Assembly (NCBI GenBank): GCA_019633425.1
Contig: WSUB01000007.1
Location: forward strand, 62,001-126,000
Source: Tulasnella sp. 424
Lineage: Eukaryota; Basidiomycota; Agaricomycetes; Cantharellales; Tulasnellaceae
Reading direction: 5' to 3'
Length of the DNA stretch: 64,000 nucleotides
The notes beneath the pieces were generated by a model that worked only from the letters and a program-made list of their open reading frames with translations, had not been told where the DNA came from and searched no databases. Every line of letters begins with the position of its first letter. The first letter of the stretch is position 1. Both the position numbers and the translations under genes were made by a program. Shown in pieces: positions 35,277 through 44,475 of this stretch.

Positions 35277-36453
35277 TCACATCGCCTCCAACTTCAGGGT
35301 CTAAAAAGAAAGAATAAATGTGTGGGAATCGTCGCGTGAAGATCGATGGGCCTACCACAGTTCTTAGGGTACTTAGAACATCCTCAGGTGCCAAGAAGTT
35401 GAAGAAGGCACCAATGGGTTGACCGGCACCGTAGGACCTAAGATATAAACTTATACCTATTTCAAACCATATGTAAGTATTGTATGACTTTGATTTAGTA
35501 ATCGAAGATTTTTACAAGATACAGGACCTCCTTGCCTTACTTCTGGCATGATATTGTCGTCGGTGACATTCCATGTCCAAATGTAGGACTGTTGAAAGAA
35601 TGCCAGTAATGGGGCTTCTGGTTGGCTTGGGCATTTAAGAAACGAAAGATTACCATCTCTTGTAATAGCAAGTGTGGTAAGAAATCCGTTTTTCTGGCAG
35701 GAAACCTTGTTGCGCCTACGATGTATTCCTGTCCTTGAGGGGGGCAAACAGTGACCGCGGTTCAGACCGAGCGATGATTGTCCCTACAGTATCGGACTTG
35801 ATTTAGGACCTTTAGTATAGGGCAAAGTAGAGAGCTACAAGGCACTTCTATGAGTCACACATGCTTCTTACCTCGTCGATTACAAGCAGCTCCTTTGTTT
35901 GACGGTCATGGCGAACGTGGGCAGCCTCAGTCCGATCGCCCACAGAGACAGCACATCCATCTTTAATCCCGATGAAGAGCGACTGGGGACTGTCTTGGAG
36001 TAGGATACGGATACAGAGATATCTCTTTGGGGCGTTGCTCGAACGGGCCGACACGGGTTGCGGAGCCGCCGCGGCGGGTATTGGTATTGCTGGTGGATGA
36101 TTAACAATACATTCAGCTCCTGCACATGATTCTTAGCTAGCACGGCGGACTTACTTAAGTTGGGGGGTGGCGTTATTACGCAAAGATCGCTGCGATGGAG
36201 GGGGGTATTTCTGCATGATCGCTCGTTGCAGACGCAACCAGTCGTTCCGAATATCGTCATCCAGCTCAATGTACCAGCGCAGCGCATCTCCTGCGAGTGA
36301 AGTATATACTTCTTCGATGATCCAGTTATTGTCGCGCAATCGACCAGCGGATTTGGCCATCTTGATCACCGATCGGACGAACTCTTCTGCCTCAATTCCA
36401 TCAGTCCCATAGAAGACTAGATCGTCGCTGGTACTTGGAGAGTATGCGCTCAT
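35277..36453 (-). CDS. Gag-like family member L9
   Basis: From ATG 36453 (M-S-A-Y-S-P-S-T-S-D-D) exon 1 reads F-Y-G-T-D-G-I-E-A-E-E-F-V, L-R-D-N-N-W-I-I-E-E, D-A-L-R-W-Y-I-E-L-D-D-D and L-Q-R-A-I-M-Q-K-Y-P-P-P. Exon 2 (about 36100-35870) has a P-A-A-A-A-P linker and L-C-I-R-I-L-L...F-I-G-I-K-D-G...K-E-L-L-V-I-D-E. Exon 3 (about 35750-35520) contains W-T-W-N-V-T-D-D-N-I. Exon 4 (about 35445-35365) has S-Y-G-A-G-Q-P-I-G-A-F-F. The mini-exon reads T-L-K-L-E-A-M then TGA 35277. The chain appears intact. L12 is its tandem-duplicate partner. Confidence 0.65.
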
Positions 36454-36469
36454 GAATACCGTGATTGAT

Positions 36470-36860
36470 CTAAGGCAGAGGTGAGGGGTGTTTCGGGTTC
36501 AGTACAGCAGTACCCACGGTTGGGATGTCGAGGCGTTTTCTTCCCGCTCCAACTTGGCACCTATTCTGCGCGGCAGTCCAGTTTCGAAGAGTCCTCAACC
36601 CACACAGAGCTGAAACTTGCGTAGCTTCGGCTTGTATTTCATCTTGCGTACCCAACCGTCTTCTGGAAAGCATCGGGACGTTCTGAGTCCAAGTCCGCCC
36701 ACTTCAGGTCCATCACAAAGCACCGTACCCCACCAAATTGCAGATATACCTTCCGTGACAGGCATCGGGGTATACGTCAGGTACCAGTGGATGGAGACTC
36801 AACACAAATCTTGAGGTGACACGTTCTGAGTGGGTCGTAATTCCTTGGTTCAGGCCCAAT
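36470..36860 (-). other. Unassigned block conserved upstream of L9 and L12
   Basis: The minus strand has protein-like sequence (K-P-K-L-R-K-F, then G-L-F-E-T-G-L-P-R-R-I-G) that recurs, better preserved, at 43520-43880 (G-L-F-E-P-G-L-P-G-R-I-G). It ends at CAACC|GTGGGT, like the upstream exon of L8 and L11. It could be a 5' exon of the Gag-like genes or a separate decayed gene. Confidence 0.25.
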
Positions 36861-37386
36861 GACGTCGTTCGGAGGTCTAAATTTAACGTAAACGTCGACG
36901 CACTTTCTGCAACATATAACGCCAGTAGTCATTCAACCCCAGCGCCTTTGTTTACCTTAGCACGTCTTCTGCATCTCAAACACTAAACCACCCCTATCGT
37001 TTCTCCTGTACGAACCGACGACGCGAAAATAAATCACCGCGGCTCCGTCCTATTTAAGCTCTTACAGCCTCTGGTATTTTATCCTCCCTCAAAATCAGAC
37101 GTCGGCTGACTTTGCGGATCGCACGTTTTGCCAAGCCGCACACGGAACACTTTTACGTTTGATTTAGGTACGCGTCTTGTCAACTCCGAAGCTTAGCATC
37201 TGCGTGGGGTTTTGGCCAGGTGGCGTCAGGAATCTCCGATTCTCGGCGCTTTCGCCCCGGTCATTATCAGATCCTCCTTTACATCCTTTACTATAATACT
37301 TCTCTATAATTAGGTATGTTGCAGGACGCGTTAAAGCTCGTTCTTTATGCACATGCAACACTCAAACATAGGCTTAGGTCCCCGAC

Positions 37387-37642
37387 ATGCCCTCTCCTCG
37401 TCCAAGCTCTGCTCAACCGGAGAATCATTACGTCGAAGATGAGACTGGCGACACATTCCACAACGTTGCGGATGTCAAGGAGGCCGGTTGCCCCTGACGT
37501 CCTCAAAGCCGAGGCTTTCGCTCCCAATTCAGGGGACGTTATGACACGATGCGTTCGGAGGCCGCTGCGAAAGGGGGGGGGGGGCCCTCATCAAGTCCCG
37601 ATCGAGACCGAGATTTTGCTGATGAATACGTACTGGACGAAG
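37387..37642 (+). pseudogene. TOK potassium channel, truncated exon 1 copy
   Basis: This is homologous to exon 1 of TOK copy A from its ATG (44476). Eight bases (ATTACTCC) present at about 44488 are missing, a stop interrupts the frame, and a G-run (about 37577-37586) is expanded. At about 37642 channel sequence (CTGGACGAAG) gives way to sequence from the end of the PAH gene. The 5' flank (36870-37386) is also shared with copies A and B. Confidence 0.75.
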
Positions 37643-38414
37643 GAAGTGGGTCAATGAAGGGCTTCGGTTCGAGGTAGCTTAGCTTGGGCGGGTGTCCATT
37701 GATACAAGTTTATCGTATTCTTGGACACCCATCGACATAGCCCCTCTTCTGTATGCATTGACTCATCCCCTCCATGTGCGGGAGCAAATTTGCTACTATA
37801 CTAACTGTTCGGGAATCATATTTCAGGTTGTGCGTCTCCACGACTTGGCGTGTTTCCAGCGCGGTTTTCGATTCTCTTATCCGCTACAGTGACACAGTTC
37901 TCCTTTAAGATGAATCTAGGGACATTCGGCGACACTTCGCAAGGCCGAAATCATAGGTTGGTGGTGGCAACGTGGGACCACTCCAAGAATTCCTTGTTGC
38001 GCGCCCTCCCTCATGCCCGTGTGTTTACCGGTCCCATAACCGCAAAAGCTCTTCTAGGCTTGTTCATTCCTAAGTACGGACGATTGACTACGTCCTTGAG
38101 GCCTTGCGTTTCACACTGTACGTTTTTAACTTCAAGTTAAAGCTTACCCGTTCTCCACACTGGGTCGTCGGCATCAGAAGTCCTAGTTACAAATACGTTG
38201 CGTAGGGATCAACCGACTACAGCCAATTTATTTTAAAATTCATGGACTTGGCCGCCGATCCGTGCGAGAACCTCGCGGTCAGTGAGAGGAAACCGTTCGT
38301 CCTCACTCGAGAGCTCTGGGCGTCGCTAAACAGTTCGACGACCTTCCCGACCAAGCTCGAGATCATGATCTCTGATATCTCGACAGACTGTAGCTCAATA
38401 GAATTCTAAATAAT

Positions 38415-39604
38415 TTAATCTTCCTCGAGTTGCAGATTCTGGAAACGAACCATCAGAGGCAGTAGATGAACTATGGTACAAGTACTTACGACAAATTGTA
38501 CTTCAGGAGCAAGTCTGTGGGAGGCGGTGCGGTTCAAATAAGCCCGGATGGGCCGGCCCTGCCATTGAGATTCACTCGACTGAATATATAAGTCTATCGC
38601 TACGCGAATAGAGTCATAATATGTTCATATACCGTTTGATCTGGGGAAGTGGCCGTACTACTCACAAGATGGATAACCACCTTGCGGAGCTGCTTGAAGA
38701 TTGTTGCCGCTCAACTTCCACGAGGTAATGGTGATGGCATTTGGGATGGGTGGTTGTGCTCTTGAAAGACCCCGATCGTCGACCAGCCGAAGTTTTGCGA
38801 GCCTATGCAGAAACATTTCCATTAGACATGCTGGAGTGGTGCCTTCCACGTTGTAGAAACACCTGATCCAAGAAAACGAACAGTTCATCATCGAGGATTC
38901 CGAATATTGGATAGATAGCTTGTCCCCAGTTTCGACGCCCTAATGAGCGTTGAATGATGATAACAGATTCATAAGCTGTTCAGGTCCTGAATATAGAATA
39001 CTTGCCCCGCTGATTAAACGCAACTCCCTAGTCTGTTCACAAAGCCTGAACCTAGCCGCTTGCGATGGAACGTATGCTACGACGGCATTCCCCTGCTGGA
39101 CACCAATAAATCTAGAATTCCCTCCATTCGCAAGTAATAGCTTAATGCGGAAGACTTTGCGAGGGCCTCGAGGTGCTGGGCCCAATGGAGCGGGCGGTGC
39201 GACTGCGGCGGGTGTTGGAACAATTGGCGAAGCGGCAGGACTGACAGACATAATGGTAAGGCTGTAAAGTTTTATCTTAGAATACGTCAAAAATGGGCTT
39301 ACACTAGCAATGAATCACTGTCCCTGTCGGGTGGTGATGTTTCGTTCTGAACAGGGTACCTGAGCAGAATCTCTCGTCGTAGAAGCTTCCAATCGGTTTG
39401 TATTTCATCGTCGAGCTCAATATACCATCTCAAGGCATTCCCAGCAAATGCTGCGGCTACTTCTTCAACTATCCAGTCATTATCCCGAGATCGTCCCGCA
39501 GCTTTCGCAGCCCGCGTCACGGATCTCACGAACTCTTCTGCTTCGACGCCGTCTTTCCCGTAGAAAACAAGATCTTGATGCGTCTCAAGCGGTCTTCTGC
39601 TCAT
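38415..39604 (-). CDS. Gag-like family member L10
   Basis: From ATG 39604 (M-S-R-R-P-L-E-T-H-Q-D) exon 1 reads F-Y-G-K-D-G-V-E-A-E-E-F-V, G-R-S-R-D-N-D-W-I-V-E-E, N-A-L-R-W-Y-I-E-L-D-D-E and W-K-L-L-R-R-E-I-L-L-R-Y-P. Exon 2 (about 39255-39005) has P-T-P-A-A-V-A-P-P linker, V-F-R-I-K-L-L...F-I-G-V-Q-Q-G and R-E-L-R-L-I. Exon 3 (about 38890-38670) has I-T-I-T-S-W-K-L-S-G-N-N. Exon 4 (about 38585-38495) has R-P-I-R-A-Y-L-N-R-T...V-Q-F-V. The mini-exon reads N-L-Q-L-E-E-D then TAA 38415. It is open throughout and is the most complete-looking member. Confidence 0.65.
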
Positions 39605-40331
39605 TGATATGCTGGATGCTTCAGGGTAGTATCTGTAAGGCGAAAGGTGTCCCTGGAGAGATGTGGTTGAAGGATCAGGCCTGGCCGTGTGACACTTCCT
39701 CACGATCGTGCCTTGGTCGGTCCGAATACCGCGCAAATCGTAGTGATATGGCCCACAACACCTGTGACTGATACTAATAATAAGCGGATTTACGATACTT
39801 TTGGTCTGAACGAATGCTTGCCTTGCCAACTAAGACTTTACGTCCAGAGCTGGTACCGGCGAGATGGAAGAAATAGCACGATAATAAGCATCGAGAGGAC
39901 GCATCTTCGCCCGGGTCCATTGTCTCAAAAAGATTCAGAGTCAATCGGGGTATAGTCAACACCAAGTGGTTGCAATTATGTCTTGTCTCCGTACAACCAC
40001 CGTTTAGACGCGTCGTATTTTGCAAGGCCATGCTACATCGCCTATCGGTGCACTACGGCAAGATCATCTTGAATTTAGCTGGTCGGTAGTCCGCAGCGTT
40101 CTGCTGTGAACTGCAGGATCCAGAATATTCTCGGATAAGAAACAATCAGAGTTACAGTTAACTTCGCTTAGCTTCCTACTGATAGCTACAACAGGAGAGT
40201 TGGCGGTCCGTTTCTCCGCCTTCTCGACTGGAGTTAAATTTTAAGGTATTGATTGTACGGCTTGGAAACTTTATTGGCCCGGCCCAAATTCAAACATTGG
40301 TCACCATTTAGACTAAGGAAAGTCTATAGGC

Positions 40332-41481
40332 TCATGCTTCTTCGAGTTCAAGATTCTGTAAAAACTGCGGTCAAAATTTCTGCATAAGCTAGGACATAAA
40401 TCACTTACGAGAAATTGCCCCCAGAGACTAAGGATGTCCTTTGCTGGTGAGTTCAAATAGACACGGATAGTTTCGTATTGCTGTCCACGGTCATCCGGGA
40501 GATAAAAGTCAACAGCTATTCGGGGTCAGATCATTGGAAGTTCATACACCAGTGAGCTATGTAACTTGATCAGACTACCTACTAGATGAATACGTTGGGT
40601 TAAGGAGATTACCAGCGCCAACATTCCAGGCAGTAATAGACATCCTAGATCCCGATTGGGGATGGCTCAGATCGTCTACGAGATCAAGCTGCCCAAACCT
40701 ATGTAAACGCAATTCCATGAGAAACGGAGGCGCAGCACCCTGCTCGACACTGAATCACGTAGTCCGGCTGATAATACCAGTGCCCCGAACAGCAAGTTTC
40801 TCGCCCGCCTCATAGCCCTGATCCATGCATAATAACGGTAAGAAGTTTAGAAACATGTAAGATCTTGGGAATAAATTACTCGCCTTGTTGATTACGCGCA
40901 ACTCCTTGGTCTGCTGACAATGCCTCACAGTGAGCGCTTCCGACGAGGAAAACGCGTTTATGATATCCCCGTCCTTCATGCCAAGAAAAGACGCAATTCC
41001 TCCACCTATAGGCAATATTTTAATGCGGAAGACATTTTGAGGCTCTTGACTTAATGAGGCGGATGCTACGGGTGGAGCAGCTGCCGCGGGTGTTGGAACA
41101 ATCGGCAACGCGCTAGAGCTAATGGTCGGATTAGTGAGATCGGGGACTCGTCTATTAAGCGATTCAGGAACGCGCCTACACTACCTGTGAAGTTGTGTTC
41201 GTCTCGGGCGGCGTCCATCTGCTCGGGGAAGGGTACTTTTGAAGAATCGCTCGTCGCAGAAGCTTCCAGTCATTTTGTATTTCGTCATCGAGCTCGATAT
41301 ACCATCTCAAAGCATCTCCAGCTAGCGCCGTAGCTACTTCTTCGATTATCCAGTCGTTATCACGAAATCGACCCGCGGCTTTCGCGATCCGCATCACTGA
41401 CCGGACGAACTCTTCCGCCTCAACACCATCATTTCCGTAGAAAACAAGGGCGTCTTGTGTTTATAACGCACTCTCGCTCAT
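40332..41481 (-). pseudogene. Gag-like family member L11 (nonsense at codon 7)
   Basis: It is closely related to L8. The homologous ATG is at 41481, but codon 7 is TAA (41463-41461) where L8 has GAC. Downstream parts are otherwise kept: G-R-F-R-D-N-D-W-I-I-E-E, D-A-L-R-W-Y-I-E-L-D-D-E, W-K-L-L-R-R-A-I-L-Q-K-Y-P, P-T-P-A-A-A-A-P, F-R-I-K-I-L-P...F-L-G-M-K-D-G, I-T-A-W-N-V-G-A-G-N, I-R-V-Y-L-N-S...Q-F-L and the mini-exon N-L-E-L-E-E-A with TGA 40332. Reinitiation at 41397 would remove the first part of the Gag domain. The lesion therefore looks recent. Confidence 0.6.
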
Positions 41482-41578
41482 TGAAAGCTGGCTCCTTGAT
41501 GGAAGGGGAGTGAGGACTACCGGTGTACACTGGATGAGCGAGGTGGTTGATGGAGCCTTGAGGCTATCGATGCGATAC

Positions 41579-41818
41579 TCACGGTTGAGGCAGGGTCACT
41601 GCTGACACACCACAGTTCGCCGTCAACGTCGAGCGTATCAGCAGGTCTGATTCTTGGATGTCCATGGCCGAGATGTGCAAAATCGTGACTGCTCTGAAGT
41701 TGTTTCTCGAAGGATCTTTGTTACGTTTTGCTCGCTGCTCTAGCACGACCTGCGGACGTTTTCCAAAACTCTCGCTGGAATCGAATCGCTGCTTCCCCTT
41801 TGGGTCGCTGACTAACAT
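41579..41818 (-). other. Conserved upstream exon-like segment of L11 (also at 34725-35006 for L8)
   Basis: Both loci have a minus-strand segment ending N-C-G-V-S-A-V-T-L-P-Q-P and then CAACC|GTGAGT, a good donor, about 100 bp before the Gag ATG. The distal parts differ by indels. It is most likely a 5' untranslated or leader exon conserved by duplication. Confidence 0.3.
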
Positions 41819-42129
41819 GCTGCAGGACCATGTTCAAGGCGTACAAGCTCTTTTCCAATAGTTCATTTATCCGTTCGCGATGGGATTGCTTCCTGGTTAT
41901 GAGTGGCGCGGATCATTTCGATGAGGCTTGACACCGTTACCGCCTCTAGTTGGACGCCTCTAGGTGGCATGGCTATCGCGAATTATCCACCAACAAAAGC
42001 AAGAGTGAGAAATCGCGCCGCAGATCGCATTGAGCAGCTAGTCTGCATTGAGCGAATAAGCGTAACAGACGGTTATAATTGCTCGGTCTCGCGACTTGTA
42101 AGGTTCGTGACATTGTTCTGATTGGAATT

Positions 42130-43473
42130 TCACATCTCCTCCAACTTGAGGGTCTAAAAAGAAAGAATAAATGTGCGGGAGTCGTAGCGAGAAGATCGAG
42201 GAACCTACCACCCTTTTTAGGGAACTTGAAGATTCCTTAGGTGCAAAGATGAAGTAGGCACCGATGGGTTGACCGGCACGATAGGACCCAAGATATAGAT
42301 TTATACCTGTTTCAAATCATATGTAAGTATTTATGGGTTTGATTTACTAATTGAAGATGTTTCACAAGATAAACGAACTCCTTGCCATACTTCTGGCATG
42401 ATATTGTCGTCGGTGACATTCCATGTGGAAATGGAGAACTGTTCAAATAATGGCTGTAATGGGGTTTCTGGTTGGTTTGGGTATTTAAGAAACAAAATAT
42501 TCCCATCTCTTTTAATAGGAAACGTGGTTAGAAATCCGTTTTTTCCAGCAGGAAACCTTGTTGCGCCTACACAGAAATCTTGGGGAAAAACATTGACCGC
42601 GCTTCAGACCGAGCGATGATTTTCCCTACAGTATCGGACTTAATTTAGGACCTTTAGTATGCGGCAGAGCAAAGAGCTACAAGGCACTTCCATGAGTCAT
42701 GCATGCTTCTTACCTCGTCGATTACAAGCAGCTCCTTTGTTTGACGGTCATGGCGAACGTGAGCAGCTTCCGTCCGATCGCGCACAGTGACAGCACGCCC
42801 ATCTTTAATCCCAATAAAGAGCGACTGGGCAGTGTCTTGGAGTACGATACGGATACAGAGATCTCTCTTTGGGTTGTTGCTAGAACGGGCCGACACGGGT
42901 TGCGGAGCCGCCGCGGCGGGTATTGGAATTGCCGGGGGATGACTAGCAATACATTAAACTCCTTGAAAAGTCCTCAGAACTAGGAGACTGAACTTACTTA
43001 AGCTGAGGAGTGGCGTTATCACGCAAGGATCGCTGTGACGGAGGGGGATATTTCTGCATGATTGCTCGTTGCAGACGCAACCAGTCGTTCCGAATATCGT
43101 CACCCAGCTCAATGTACCAGCGCAGCGCATCTCCTGCGAGCGACGTATATACTTCTTCGATGATCCAGTTATTGTCGCGCAATCGGCCAGCGGATTTAGC
43201 CATCTTGATCACCGATCGGACGAACTCTTCTGCCTCAATTCCATCAGTCCCATAGAAGACTAGATCGTCGCTGGTACTTGGAGAGTATGTNNNNNNNNNN
43301 NNNNNNNNNNNNNNNNNNNNNNNNNNNNNNNNNNNNNNNNNNNNNNNNNNNNNNNNNNNNNNNNNNNNNNNNNNNNNNNNNNNNNNNNNCGATCGGACGA
43401 ACTCTTCTGCCTCAATTCCATCAGTCCCATAGAAGACTAGATCGTCGCTGGTACTTGGAGAGTATGTGCTCAT
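42130..43473 (-). CDS. Gag-like family member L12 (interrupted by assembly gap)
   Basis: The ATG at 43473 gives M-S-T-Y-S-P-S-T-S-D-D-L. The same start sequence occurs again on the other side of the N-run, so the true coding sequence is probably one copy with the gap removed. Left of the gap exon 1 continues F-V-R-S-V-I-K-M-A-K-S-A-G-R-L, D-N-N-W-I-I-E-E, D-A-L-R-W-Y-I-E-L-G-D-D and L-Q-R-A-I-M-Q-K-Y-P. Exon 2 (about 42935-42705) has the P-A-A-A-A-P linker and F-I-G-I-K-D-G-R. Exon 3 lies at about 42500-42370, exon 4 (about 42300-42210) has S-Y-R-A-G-Q-P-I-G-A-Y-F, and the mini-exon reads T-L-K-L-E-E-M then TGA 42130. It is the duplicate partner of L9. Confidence 0.55.
43291..43389. other. 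Assembly gap (99 N) with identical 78-bp flanks
   Basis: The 78 bases before the N-run (43213-43290) are identical to the 78 bases after it (43390-43467). This is the pattern left when two contigs that overlap are placed next to each other with an artificial gap. The L12 start region is therefore probably present once in the real genome. Confidence 0.85.
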
Positions 43474-44475
43474 GAGTACCGTGATTAATCCGGTATTCAG
43501 ACTGAAGGAAATCCGTGTTTGATCTAAGGTGGAGGTGAGGGGCGTTTCAGGTCCGGGGACCGCGGTACCCACGGTTGAGATGACGAAGCGTCGCCTTCCC
43601 GCCCCGGCTCGGCACCTATTCTGCCGGGCAGTCCAGGTTCAAAGAGTCCTCCATCCTCACAGAGCAGGAACTTGCGTAGCTTCGGCTTGGAGTTCATCTT
43701 GCATAACCAACCGTTTCTGGAAAGCATCGAAACATTCTAAGCTCAAGTCCACCCACTTCAGTCCACCACGAAGCACCGTACCCCCGCCAAATTGCAGATA
43801 TACCTTCCGTGCCAGGCATCGTGGCATACACGGAGTCTACGTCAGGTACCAGTGGATGGAGACCCAACGCAATGCTTGAAGGTGACACGTTCTTCTGAGT
43901 GGGTCATAGTTCCTTGGCTCAGGCCCGATGACGTCGTTCGGGGGTCTAAATTTAACGTTGACGTTGGCGCACCCTCTGCATATAACACCCAGTAGTTATT
44001 CAACCCCAGCGTCTTTGTTTGTAACCTTAACAAGTCTCCTATACTTCCGAACACCCCTAGCCTTCTCCTGTAGGCGCCGAGGCGAATCAAGAACCGACGA
44101 CGCGGAAACAAATCTCGGCGGCTCAGACCTATTTAAGTTCTCACAGCCGCTTGTGTTTTATCGTTCCAATTTCTCCCTCAAGTCAGACATCGGCCACCTT
44201 CGCGAATCGCACGTTTTGCCAGGCCGCACGCGGAACCCTTTCACGTCCGATTTAGGTGGGCGTCTTCTCGATTCCGAATACTAGCATCTGCGTGCTGATT
44301 GGCGGCGGCGTCAGGAAATCTCCGATTCTCGGCGCCTTCGCACGTATCATTATCAGACCTCCTTTACACTCATCTTTTACTATAATACTGCTCGATAATT
44401 AGGTATGTTGCGGAAAGCGTTTAAGCTCGTCCTTCATTCATATCCAACACTCAGACACACGCTTAGGTCCCCGAC

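Larger units (their letters stand above)
32598..37642. repeat. Tandem segmental duplication, unit 1
   Basis: The unit starts in the last codons of the PAH gene and ends inside exon 1 of a TOK channel. Its order is L7 relic, spacer, L8, spacer, L9, unassigned block, TOK 5' flank and truncated TOK exon 1. Unit 2 (37643 to about 44735) has the same order. A segment matching 37850-39477 of unit 2 is missing from unit 1 at about 32810. Confidence 0.75.

Noticed and set aside
37316..37657. 113-codon plus-strand ORF over the truncated TOK copy
   Set aside because: It is in a different frame from the channel exon. The homologous frame is broken, and the ORF matches only by overlap (the same shadow occurs at 44405-44857).
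42312..42506. Separate small gene on the minus strand
   Set aside because: It aligns with exon 3 of L9 (W-N-V-T-D-D region) and is better explained as part of L12.
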